A stretch of 64,000 nucleotides of DNA, taken from NCBI GenBank assembly GCA_030549495.1, contig JAUIRK010000110.1, positions 744,001 to 808,000 on the forward strand, in the 5' to 3' direction. The notes beneath the pieces were generated by a model. It was not told the DNA's origin and made no database searches. It saw only the letters and a program-made list of their open reading frames with translations. The translations under genes and the position numbers were made by a program. Every line of letters starts with the position of its first letter. Within the stretch, counting starts at the first letter, position 1. This document shows, piece by piece, positions 10,966 through 21,306 of this stretch. This stretch comes from Nectonema munidae. Lineage: Eukaryota > Nematomorpha > Nectonematoida > Nectonematidae.

Positions 10966-11765
10966 CGATTTGGTATAAAAAGTGATATTTATTTCAAAGA
11001 GATATTTTTTTTGAAAGTATCTAAAAGTAAACCGCAAATTAGATTGGAGCTTTCAGATATCTTAAAACCATAAATGCTAAAGCTCAGTCCAAAAATGAAA
11101 CCAGAATTTTCCATTTGGTATAAAAACAGATATTTTATTTAAATTTCAAAAATATTTCTGTAGACATTAGACATAAATCGAACATTTGATTGACACTTTT
11201 AAACATTTTAAAATCTCTAAATGCAAAAACGGCTTTCAGAAATAAAACTAGCATAGTTGATTTGGTATAAAAACATATTTCATGTAAAATTAGAAAGAAT
11301 ATTTTTGGAGATAGTTTTTATAAGTAAACCATAAATTTGATTGACACTGACAGATGTTTTAAGACCTCTAAATGCGAAAACTGAGTCCAGAAATGAGAAC
11401 AGCGTGATTGATTTGGTATAAAAACATATATTTCATTGTAAAATTTGAATTAATGTTTTTGGAGACAATTTTTAGAAGTAAACTGCAAATATGATTAACA
11501 CTTATAGGTATTTTCACAACCTAAATGTAAAAATGAGTCCAGAAATGAAACCAACATGGCCGATTTAGTATATAAAATATATATTTTATGTAAAATTTGA
11601 AAGAATGTTTTGGAGACAATTTTTAGAAGTAAACCGCAAATTTGATTAACATTTATATGTATTATCAAATCCTAAATGTGAAAAATGAGTTCAGAAATGA
11701 AACCAGCATGGCGGATTTAGTATAAAAACGTATATTTTATGTAAAGTTTGAAGGAATATTTTATT
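10966..11765 (-). repeat. Right arm: five to six inverted ~150-bp units
   Basis: The recurring landmark GGTATAAAAACAT (or a close variant) occurs at about 10,973, 11,118, 11,265, 11,416, 11,567 and 11,719, giving periods of 145, 147, 151, 151 and 152. Outer units match the left arm best and inner units are most diverged, a gradient mirrored on the left. Confidence 0.75.
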
Positions 11766-11842
11766 AGATATATTTCTGATCAATCAAAAGTTTGATATAT
11801 AAAGTGTTATGCGTTTAAAACTGTATATAATTATAAATTTTC

Positions 11843-11975
11843 AAGGTAGTATATAATATAGACCCTAAGTTATAAGGTTATACAGATCAGTGGCGGATCA
11901 AGGGGGGGGGGGGGGGGCTCATGGGCCTATTACCCTTACTAATGTATACACTTACATGTATAAAAATAAATTTTT
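11843..11975 (+). repeat. Right copy of the direct repeat that starts at 8,850
   Basis: Repeats TCAAGGTAGTATATAATA, GACCCTAAGTTATAAGG, CAGTGGCGGATCAA and CCTTACTAATGTAT. Here the flank reads TTATACAGAT instead of TTAACTACAGAT, a small deletion relative to the left copy. The hAT MITE at 11,888 is complete in this copy. Confidence 0.65.
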
Positions 11976-12156
11976 GCAATTTATTTATTGCAAAATAATG
12001 TTAAAATATGAAAACATAGGTAATTAGTGATTCTAAAAAACATAATACAGCTGTCGTATTCTCTGAAGACTTTTAGCAAAATTGCAAAAAAATTTAAATA
12101 GATTTCGCCCGCCCCCCCCCCCCCCCCCCTATAAGAAATTTCTCGATTCGCCAGTG
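11888..12156. mobile_element. hAT MITE, 269 bp, with poly-G/poly-C subterminal runs
   Basis: Starts CAGTGGCGGATCAA then G16 (11,902-11,917). Ends C18 (12,112-12,129) then CGATTCGCCAGTG. The ends are inverted copies, including the homopolymer runs. Target duplication ATACAGAT / CTATAGAT is degraded here, but the partial copy at 8,903 keeps CTACAGAT. No coding capacity. Confidence 0.65.
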
Positions 12157-12369
12157 CTATAGATAATGTCAAAATTAGTTGAAAAATTTTAATTTTGATT
12201 TTGTTTGACAGTTTTTGACATGAGAGGTTCATTCAACTACCATGAAAACAAGGCCCGCGCGTCCTATTAAAATTGGGGGCTTGAGCCCCCCCCCCCCCCC
12301 CCCCCCCCCCACTCATAAAGTAAGCCCCCCCTCCTCTCCTTAAATGTGAGCCCCCACTCTTATCAATCT

Positions 12370-13097
12370 CAAGTCACTGTAAAATAGACAATTTTGTTCC
12401 ATTGTTTTTAATATAAACATACAGCAATCAAGCAAGCATATCAACAAAGTTGGCAAGTGCTTAGATATTCCAATCCCATCCAAGTGTTATTTTATAGTTT
12501 ATAATGTCGTCTAAAAGGAAAGTTTCTTTGATAAAAATCAGAAAAAACTTTCCTTCCTTCCAATCTCGCAAGGAGATGCTTTGCAGTAATTTTTATTCCT
12601 GATTTGCTTATATTATTTTTGTTTTATAATAAGTTAAATATGTTTTTATTACATTATATTATTTTTTTTATAATTTTCTTATAAAAATAGTAATAATCTT
12701 GATATTTAGTTTATTTTCGTAGAAAATCATCTCTATTATAGATAATAAATTTTTAAAAAGCTCTTTTTCAAAAAATTAGGCTCATTGACAGGCTTAAATA
12801 GGCTGAAAATAAAGGGACAACGCTCCGGCCCCTCCTGTCCCTATATGTAATTATTCTTACTGCTAAGAAGTCTCAAGTGCACAACAGCTTATTTTCTAGG
12901 TTCGGTTATTACTAAGAGCAAAAAACTTTTGCAGAAATTTGGCCAAAATTTATATCATATTTTTTTCAAATAAATCAAAATTATATTTTGTATAGACATA
13001 AAAAATCATTTTTATTTTTAAAGTTTATACATTATAAATAAAAGAAATTAAAAAAAGTTTTTTAATCTAAAGGAAAGATTTAAAAATTCATTTGGAT
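12370..13097 (+). other. 5' region of the hAT element
   Basis: Contains ATG 12,508 opening MSSKRKVSLIKIRKN and closing after about 30 codons, possibly a first exon or an upstream ORF of the transposase. The rest is AT-rich with no clear coding signal. A GGCCCCTCCTGTCCC patch lies near 12,828. Confidence 0.3.
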
Positions 13098-16019
13098 ATG
13101 AACCGAGATGAAAATTCTACTTCAAATCAAAACACTAATGCCTTTGTTCAATCACAATCTTTTTTACCTGGAAGTATGATAGTTGTTTATTTTTAAAAAC
13201 TTTGATATATAAGCTTATATTTTAAGGTACTCAATCAGATTTACTAAATGAAGGTCACTCTTCGAATACTCAAAATTCTGATATTGAACCACAAAGTAAA
13301 GTTTTTACTCCCTATTTACAATATAGCAGGTATTACTTCAACACCTAAACTAGACTTGGGAACTAAGCAAACTCAACCTTTCCAACCAAATTTAGTCTCA
13401 TATCCTGTTAATAATCAAAAAAGAAGTTTCCAAAAATCTTGGTATCAAGGAAGGAAATGGCTAGAGTATTCTGTGCAAAAGAATTCTTCCTTTTGCTATT
13501 ATTGCAGAAACTTTGCCAAAACGAGTTGGAATAAAGAGTTTAATTCTCTTTTTGTTAGCCATCCTTTTTCAGATTGGAAACATGCGTTGGAGAAAAAGAA
13601 AGGATTTGCTAAGCATGAAGGTAACTTATAAGTTTGCTTACTTAATATGTTTTTAAGCAGTATTCTACTCTTAGTCCGCAACGCATAAAGAATTTTTGAA
13701 AGTATAAAGAGGCTTGAAACTAATAAAACAATAGGCAACGAGCTCATTACTAAAAAAATAGAACATAAGAGGTATAAAACCATTTTTGTAAATAAATAAC
13801 TTTGTAATTTGTATCTTACTTCTCTAGACATTATTTGAATGCTTTATTTAAAGTTGCTAAGTTTTTTGCAATAAGCGAACTAACTCCCTTTTCAAGGAAG
13901 TACAGCAAATAAAGATGAAGACAGTGATTTTAATGCCGCACTTTTTTTAAATATCTTTGAATACACTATGCAAAATGGTGAAAAACTTATGAATGTAAGG
14001 TTTTTAGTTTTTCTGTTTTATTTTGATAGCAACATTTATTGTAATTTAGATTGCTAAGCTAATTCCAAAGCATTGCTCCTATACACATCATTCAATGCAA
14101 AACGAAGTGATTACAATTTTGAAAGAAATCGTAGTTAATGATGCAATAAGGGATATTTACGACTCGGATATAGTTAAGGTTTGTCTTAAAGTCGATGGAG
14201 CGCGTGATGTTGCATATCAAGAAAATATATCAATATTAATATTTTTGAAATTAAAATAGTTTATTTATGTCTTGTACTTTAGGTTCTGAGATACGTTAAG
14301 GATATGCAAGTAGAAGAATTTTTGATAGCTATGCCGTCTACAGTTTCAGCTGATGCTAATTCGATTGCAGTAATTATCAAAGAAAGCTTAGAGAAGAATG
14401 GTTTGAATCTTGATTGTGTGACTTCTCAGTGCTACAATGGTGCTTCTGTAATGGCTGGTAACATTCACTAATCATAATCTTTCATCTAAATATTTAACTT
14501 TTGTTCTCATTTTATTAAATCTTTCAGGTAAACATGCAGGCGTTCAAAAAAAAGTATCAGAACTCGCAGGTAAAAATATTCCATACATCCACTGTTTCAA
14601 CCATCGTCTACACCTAGTTGTCATGGATTCTCTTTGCAAAGTTAAAGAACTGAAACACTTTTTTGATTTAGCTAATGAATTTTATAAATTGTCCAAATTA
14701 ACTACTGTTCAAAAGCATATTAATAACGGTGAGTTTCAGTGACGTTTTATCCATTGTTAACTAGTAAATTGACTTCTATTTATTTAAGACATATGTGGTT
14801 CTATCACTTTGAAAAGACTTCTTGATCAGCGCTGGGATGGTCACTATGAGACAACAAAATATATCAAAGAAAACTATCTTCCTCTTTTGCAACTTCTTGA
14901 GGCGCTTCAATCAAGCAGTGATTTGAGAGTATCAATAGATTCAAGTGGAATTCTAAAACATTTCAAAAGAAAAAAAATTTCTTTTTGTCTGTTTAGTTTT
15001 CCATAAAATTTTAGAGCTTTTCACTCCTTTGAACAACTTTTTTCAAGTAAGATCGTCTTTATTAAAACCTTTGAGCATGTTATTTAATTTAAACTCAATG
15101 TTTTAGAGTAATTTCTCAAATATCGTCCCTGCAAAAAGCTTGATTGACGCCACCCTGAACGTCGTAAAAGAAGAGAGAAAAAAGGAAACAGAGTTAAAAA
15201 AATTTGTAGAAATTTCAAACAATATGTATTCAGAAGACACTAGAAGTCAAAGAAAAAAAAGTTTCCCTCAAAGATTGAGTGATTTTGAAGTTGATTCATC
15301 CATGAAGCCTAATTCTGATGATAATAATTCAGAAATTGCAAAAATTAGAAAAATATATTATGAATGCTTTGATTCAGTAATACAGGAAATTTCAAAAATT
15401 ACCGTTTTGCTTAATGAGTTTTTGGAATTTTTCAGATTTGCAGATCAAAACATTTCTATTATAAATGCTATTAACTGCCTTATGCCTAGTTCAAAAGAAC
15501 ATTTCTTATGAATGAGAAAATCAAACCACCATGCACTCTTCTTGAAATAAAGACTGACGAAAATATTTTATCCTCTCAGTGCTTAGTAATCTATCATTTG
15601 AATAATACGTTTTCTATAATAATCGTTTTTAATATTTGACATAACTAGGTTATCAAAACTTTTTTGGAGGGAAAGAACTTACCACCAGGAATAGAAATTT
15701 CTGATATTTTAAAGGAATTATATCCCATCAAGTCCGCCTGTAATGAGATCTTTTCTTTGTATATTGGTAATTATGATATTTTTACTAAAATATTATTTAC
15801 TTTACAGTATATTTCTAAGCTCCTTTAACAATAGGCATCAGCACAGCGTCGTGTGAAAGAAGTTTTTCAACACTTAAAAGAGTTTTCACTTCTTCACGAC
15901 AGTCGATGCCGAGTGAAAGAAAAGAAAACTTGATAATTCTTTCTCAAGGGAAAAAACTCACCAAGAAAGTTACATTTGATGATTTCCTAAAGAATTTTAA
16001 CAAAAAACCAATAGACTAA
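13098..16019 (+). pseudogene. hAT transposase (zf-TTF, DUF4371, hAT dimerisation), about 12 exons, disabled
   Basis: Likely start ATG 13,098 (MNRDENSTSN). Exons I can place: 13,098-13,173, 13,227-13,295, 13,330-13,620, one ending 13,771, 13,828-13,994, 14,050-about 14,225, 14,283-14,457, 14,528-14,728, 14,789-about 15,045, 15,107-about 15,584, about 15,650-15,766, 15,820-16,019. Introns are 34 to about 75 nt, GT-AG. The TTF zinc-finger block RKWLEYSVQKNSSFCYYC is in exon 3. IHCFNHRLHLVVMDSL and LLDQRWDGHYE mark the hAT core. ASCERSFSTLKR marks the C-terminal dimerisation domain. The Asp of VDGARD and the Glu of CERSFS are present, but the usual YDGA reads YNGA (exon 7), so the second catalytic Asp is Asn. 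Also seen: a TAA near 13,687, an extra base near 13,893 and frame slips near 14,970 and 15,510. The enzyme would bind its element's ends in the nucleus and move it; this copy is most likely inactive. Confidence 0.8.
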
Positions 16020-16544
16020 CGTTAACTGTTTGAACATGGAATATTAACTTGTTCACAATTTTTTAATAAAATGATTCTTCTTTAATTTTTGTTTTTCAAA
16101 GATAGTTTTCAAATGATTTTCTATATCTATTTTTTGTCACATTGATAAAAGCTTTTTTTGAAAAAACTTTAAGTGTATATTCAACACACTAGAAATTTTA
16201 AGCCCCCCCCCCCCCCCCATTTTGGTTAGCGCGGGCCTTGCATGAAAATAGTATCAAAAGATGCAGCTAGCGATTTTAGGAAAAGTCACGAAATATGAAG
16301 GGATATAATTCAGCCAACTTTGTACAATTAATTTTTTGGCGACGAATAGGGTTAAAGAATACTTATCTACTTTATTCAATAAATCATTGAGACAACGCAA
16401 ACTTCAAAGTGTGGTATTAATATTTTAAGACAACATCCCAAGCTCCATTTTGTATTGCACCATCTCACTTCATTTTATTCATCAAGTTTTCAACAAAATT
16501 ATGAAGTTTCTGACTTCCACTTGAAATTATTTCTTAATGCACGA

Positions 16545-16915
16545 TTTTGAAGCAGTTCATTGCCAGAGCCAATGTCACTTTCGTCGATGAATACTTGGAA
16601 CAACTACATTTGCTCCAAGACGCTTGTGAACGAGCCATGTGTAGGGTGAAGCCGCTTTCATCAATAAAACAAGCGACTCTTGCAATCTAGGAGATTATTT
16701 TTGAAACTCAAGGGCATAATCTATTCTTTTCAATGTAATGTCTGTCATCTCTGTTCAAAGCGTCAATTTCTTTAGTTGCTTTTCTTCATCTTCATCGTTA
16801 GATTTTTGAATTATTCTTTTAGAAGTGGAATAATTCAGGTTGAGTAGCATTGCATCTTCTTTAAATATTAAATTTTGATTTTTTACTAATTTAATCAACT
16901 CAGAATTTTTTTCTT
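16545..16915 (-). pseudogene. Tc1/mariner-like transposase remnant
   Basis: On the minus strand a helix-turn-helix-like block (LIKLVKNQN, EDAMLLNLNYSTSKRIIQ) is followed by VACFIDESGFTLHMARS and then VTLALAMNCFKIV. FIDESGF is the first-Asp block of the DDE_3 superfamily, and the following serine/tryptophan block fits too. Stops interrupt it between the HTH and DDE parts (near 16,690) and after KIVH. The second Asp and third acidic residue are not recognisable downstream. About half a transposase remains. Confidence 0.6.
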
Positions 16916-16995
16916 AAGAGATCTATTGGGTTCGATTCCGCATCAAGCCTGCTTTGCTCATAGTTCGATACAAGCGGCGCAATTGTGCTTTCTCG
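16900..16995 (+). repeat. Dispersed tRNA-like module, copy 1
   Basis: TTGGGTTCGATTCCGCATCA contains a good Pol III B-box (GGTTCGATTCC). The following 50 bp (CTTTGCTCATAGTTCGATAC) match the copy at 18,412 with scattered differences. It could be a SINE fragment. No poly(A) tail or target duplication was found. Confidence 0.3.
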
Positions 16996-17149
16996 ATTAA
17001 AATACCCTATGGACCTTTACCTTTATACAAATAACCACTTTTTCGCGACACCATTTCAATATATATATATTTTTTAATATTTAATGTAACATCACATATA
17101 GAAATGTATAGAGAGATTTTTTTATAAAAATTTTGATGTAATTTGACAA

Positions 17150-17530
17150 AATCGAATGATCTCACTATACTTTCAATGCAAAATTTAGGTGGAAAAGGTA
17201 CCAGTAAATAATACGTGTTATGTTTCCCTTTTTTTTTTTTAGAAAAAAAAGGCACTCTTCTTCTGACATTAAGCTAGTTAGGAAGGTTTTTTGAGTACCC
17301 ATAACATATTTTGCTACATTTCAAATTATAATTAAATGACCCCTATACTTGCCCATGCGTTTTGAAAAGTTTATATTGGGTAGTTTAATATATTATTTTG
17401 CTTTTAAGCCTCCATTTATACTGTTCCAAACTCATTATTCTAACTTTAAGAAAGTTATTTTGAAGTTTAGTTAACTTTTAAAAAATCATTCAATTATTAT
17501 CAATAGTTTTTCGTAGGGTAAGTCCACTAG
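17150..17530 (+). repeat. Dispersed repeat, copy 1 (pair with 36,845-37,265)
   Basis: Shared words in order: CAATGCAAAATTTRG, AGTTAGGAAGG, CCATGCGTTTTGA (GCAAGCATTTTTGA in copy 2), TATTGGGTAGTTTAA, CCAAACTCATT and TTTAAGAAAGTT. Same orientation, roughly 75-80% similar by eye. No coding capacity. It could be the 3' region of an unidentified element. Confidence 0.5.
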
Positions 17531-17534
17531 AAAA

Positions 17535-18240
17535 ACCTGAAGAAATCAATTTTAACTAAAATAATTAAAATTTTATCGATGGGAAAAATATATAGGATGG
17601 TTTAGAAAATGTGAACTAATTTCAAATATTGAGTTTTAAAAAGCTCATCTGTAACATCTTCTGATATATACTAAAACCTCAAGAGGTTGGACACTTGAGA
17701 CGACCTCTTATAATCTTGCGCACTTACTTCCAAAACCTCAAAGAGATGAAAACTTGCGAGAACACATAATAATTATATTTTAGCTATATAAACCAATTAA
17801 ATTATGAAACAATAACCCCGCATAAATTATAAGGTCCATATAAGAAATACTAAAAATTATTTATTATTTTAAAGATATATTAAAAAGGGGACAACGTTAT
17901 TTTATTTGCCTACTTTTTTATCAATTCATTAAACTTCACATTATTAAAATATAACTAGATTTTAATATGATATCTTTTTATAATAATGTTTTCTCTGCTT
18001 TGATTCGCTATAATAAAAATGGAAGGATCCTTTTGTTTTGGATACGCGCCAAAAAGCGATCGTCGCAAATATGCAAATGGGCAGTGTTGGGCGTGGACGA
18101 GTGCTTCTCAAGGGCACACGCCCCTCAACTGCTAGCACGCACAGCAAAGTTGCAAAAATAGCGTAAGAATATCCGGAGACAATTTCGTAAAGTTATTCAT
18201 CCATGTACTATAGTTAGGTTATAGTGTAGTTTTATATCTA
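17535..18240. other. Non-coding stretch
   Basis: AT-rich. ACCTCAAGAGGTTGG (17,678) and GACGACCTCTTATAATC (17,699) resemble pogo/Tigger-type subterminal sequence, but no element could be delimited. An octamer-like ATGCAAAT and a GGGCGTGG occur near 18,068-18,092 with no gene attached. Confidence 0.25.
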
Positions 18241-18339
18241 GAATCTGTTCTTTAAATGCGACTACACTTCATGCAAGAGACGGATTTGAATGAGGGCGAT
18301 CGCCCCTCCTCGATTTTTGGAGCATTTCAATGCAGAGTA

Positions 18340-18490
18340 TTACGAAATCTGAACTGCATTTCCGAAAAAGAGTGCTAATAACGTTGAATGCCAAAAGGCC
18401 TTGGGTTCAATCACTCATCAAGGCTTCTTTGCTCTCAGTTCGAATCAAGCGGTTAACTTGCGTCTTCTTCATTTTATACTCTTTTGCAAA
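18340..18490 (+). repeat. Dispersed tRNA-like module, copy 2
   Basis: GAGTGCTAATAACGTTGAATG is followed about 20 nt later by CCTTGGGTTCAATCACTC. The spacing and wording resemble A- and B-box regions of a tRNA, and the part from TTGGGTTC onward matches the copy at 16,925. Pairing of a full cloverleaf is poor, so this is a decayed tRNA-derived SINE or pseudogene at best. Confidence 0.35.
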
Positions 18491-18499
18491 ATTTGATGT

Positions 18500-21306
18500 A
18501 CATTCATCATACACTTCAACTTCACAGCACAGTATCACACGAGGTGCTGCTCACGAGTTTAAAGCTATCACAAGCTTTAGATGAAGATAAATTAAGTTTG
18601 TGGAAGAAAAAAAGGCGTCCATTTCGAAAATTTTTATACCTTCCCTGAATATTAATGAACTTTTAAGGTAGCTTATAGCTACCTGTCGATTCCTAAAGTA
18701 AGCGATAGGGCCCCCAAGGTGACCCTTTGAAATTCTCAGGAGCTCAGTGAATATTTACTAATAAAAAGTATAAGGTATTAAATTTTTTGAAACAAATAAA
18801 TAATTTGTATAATTTATATGAAAATTATATATTTTCTATTTTTTTGGCCTGGATATGAAGAAATGCTAAAATTGTCTTGCCATTATTCACATTTGACTAA
18901 AATATAGTTTATAATTCTAAGTGATGAAAGAAAGCTTATACAGAGTGGTGATATCACATTTGCTTTCATGAACTTCAAAGCAAACATGAAAATTTGGAAT
19001 CCATTATAACACGGCGCATTTATAAAGGGTCTCCGTCACTTGAATCCCGCCATCCGCGCTATAAGAATCTACTGTGTTATAACTAAACTCTATTAGTCAA
19101 ATAAATTGAAATTAAACTTTGAGAAGAGAATTGAAGATTGGAGAAAATGAGTTGAAAAAAGATTGCGTGAGGACTAAGTTAAGATGAGAAGATAAAAATG
19201 AGAAATCATACAAGTTCTCAAAAATGGTGAGAAGTTGTGGGTTCGTAGAAAAAGAAAATTGGGTATGCACGGTTTCAAAGAATATTTAAATAAAAAGGTT
19301 CGGGCTAGATGAAATCTTAAAGGATCAAAAGTAGCTCATGCACTGCTCTGCCTACTTACTTATCCCATATTTAAAGGATTTTTTCATTCATTATGCTAGA
19401 ATTTATTAAAAACACTTTTTTTTAAGAAAAACTCTAAAATTTTGAAGAATTTTAAGTGTCATTAAGTTATTTGCTTTTTGTTTGGGGTCTAGTGGGATGT
19501 TAGTCCTTAATTTAACTCTTGGTTAAAAACGCTTGAGAAGCAGTCATCTCGACTCTGCTACACTCTGTAAGTGTTAATGCCAACATGTTGATGCTATTCT
19601 GTGGTTATGGCGCTTTTCTATCTTCTCAAATTTAGTGTAAACATGCGTTTAGCATGCAAGAAACTTAACTCCTTATTCATCCGATTTAAAACCATTTTTC
19701 TTTCGTTCTTCTTTCAATTTGGCCAAAATTAGCAGGACGGCTTATTCTCCACATCGAATTATGTGTGTTATCATGTTTATTTCACCCTTTGTAAGTATTC
19801 AAACACAAAATAAAGTCTCACATTGAAAATAAGTCCAAATGGACTGTTGGCATTTTTATATTCAAGAGGAGTAGGTTATAGAGAAGTTTGCAGCGAAATT
19901 AAAATCCTTCGATTTCTCAGCTTCCACTAAAATGAAAGAGAGCATGAATGTGAATGGTGCAAGTTGATTCGATCTTTCCAGTAAGTTACCTGGTCTGCAT
20001 CCTTTTCCATTTCATTGCTCCTTTTGGTAAGAGTCTTTTGTCTCAAAGTAGAAATGCGTTCTGCTCTTGCAACCTGCATCGTCCTCCCCTAACCGTTCGG
20101 CTCTACCAGGGCCATTTACCATGTGCTCGTAAAAAGAGTATCGACTAAAGGTTTTTATTTAGAAAAAAGACAAGATGCTGTAAATTTATTGTCGAAAAAG
20201 TAAAAGTTTTATTTGACTTGTCATGATAAACACTGCGATATAACAAAAGCAAAACTCCACATTCCATTATTCTGTTGTGCATATCACATTCCCACTCTAA
20301 AATGAAAAAGGGCACATCTCAATGCATCAATCAAATGAATGCTCTCACCACATCTCCTTCTCTAATCACCACTTTTTCCAAATCAGCACCGGTCAAAGTC
20401 ACATCAAGAAGGTTACTTCTAAAACATGGCATAAGTGAAAACGTGCATCTGCTAGCTCAAGAGTAGAGCAAGGTTTTACCCAAAAGTTTCAGCAGTACCA
20501 ACATTTGTTGTTATGTGCACTGCTTTGCCTAGGTACATGCGAGGAAAAAATACATAGATTTTTGTGTCACACTTCAAAAAACCAAGATCTTCACGGCAAT
20601 AGAAAGTGTAAGAGTCTAAAAAAATTTAAAATGTTTAGTAAAAAGTGAATGCGTGTTTCATGTTAATAGGGAGTGCGAGAAAACCTATGAAATTAGGTGC
20701 CAATATACAAATAAGTCAATTCATTAGATTTTTGACTAAGCTCGTGAAGAGGTCATTCTTTCATTCAACTTTTCCCTACTTCACATCGCCTAAGCACATG
20801 TTGAAGCATCTCTTTCTTGTACTTTTAGCGCTTTGGCCAAGTTAAATTTGTTCTTCTAAGTGAATACTTATTTCGAGGCTACTTTATTAAATAAGAAATT
20901 CTTTTCGGGCTGTCATTTTTTAAGAGCTCAACTTAAACTGTATGTGTATTATTAAGACCTTTTTCAGAAAATTTCTGGCGCAACAATCGAAATAGGTTTT
21001 TAGTGAAGTTTTTGAGTTTGCTGTCTTCAATTTCACTCTAAATCTCCCAAAGCACTGCTATAATTTCAAGTATTAAGCTTCTCAGGCATTACTTAATCCT
21101 TTGCTTTAATTTTTATACGACTTAAACCAAAGATTTCTATTTCGGGGTCAATGGTGTCCCATTGTGCCTGTGGTACTCAAGAAAGTATGAACTTTTGGAA
21201 AGCTGACTTTTTCAAGGTTTGGCTAAGTGTAGATCATTTGCTTACAAACATGACGCTTTAGAAAGTGAGCTGCATCTCTACTGTCTCAGTAAAAGTGTCG
21301 TTCATT
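18500..21306. other. Long non-coding stretch before the satellite
   Basis: No ORF with recognisable similarity. One short palindromic module (19,004-19,082) has TTATAACAC and GTGTTATAA arms around a GC-rich core (CCCGCCATCCGCGC), similar in wording to pogo/Tigger subterminal DNA. Otherwise unique-looking sequence. Confidence 0.35.

Larger units (their letters stand above)
9550..11765. mobile_element. Foldback-type element with inverted arms built of ~151-bp tandem units
   Basis: The left arm starts AATATATGTAATAAAATATTCC and the right arm ends with the inverted equivalent (GGAATATTTTATTAGATATATT). Each arm is a row of tandem units, four on the left and five to six on the right, in opposite orientation. 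The centre (about 10,160-10,965) is non-coding. This is the architecture of foldback (FB/Galileo-like) elements. No transposase is present, and I could not define a target duplication. A solitary unit lies 49 kb away (60,738-60,862). Confidence 0.6.
12249..16240 (+). mobile_element. hAT element, 3,992 bp, perfect 8-bp target duplication
   Basis: The left end CAAGGCCCGCGC (12,249-12,260) is exactly inverted at the right end GCGCGGGCCTTG (16,229-16,240). The repeats continue through an AAAAT..GGGGG block and long C runs (C25 at 12,286-12,310, C16 at 16,203-16,218). CATGAAAA flanks both sides exactly (12,241-12,248 and 16,241-16,248). The interior holds a multi-exon transposase of the zf-TTF/DUF4371 hAT type. 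Intact ends and duplication point to a fairly recent insertion, although the gene is already damaged. Confidence 0.9.

Noticed and set aside
19004-19082. Short palindromic module with TTATAACAC arms as a complete transposon
   Set aside because: The wording recalls pogo/Tigger subterminal DNA, but 79 bp with 9-bp arms and no target duplication is not enough to call an element.
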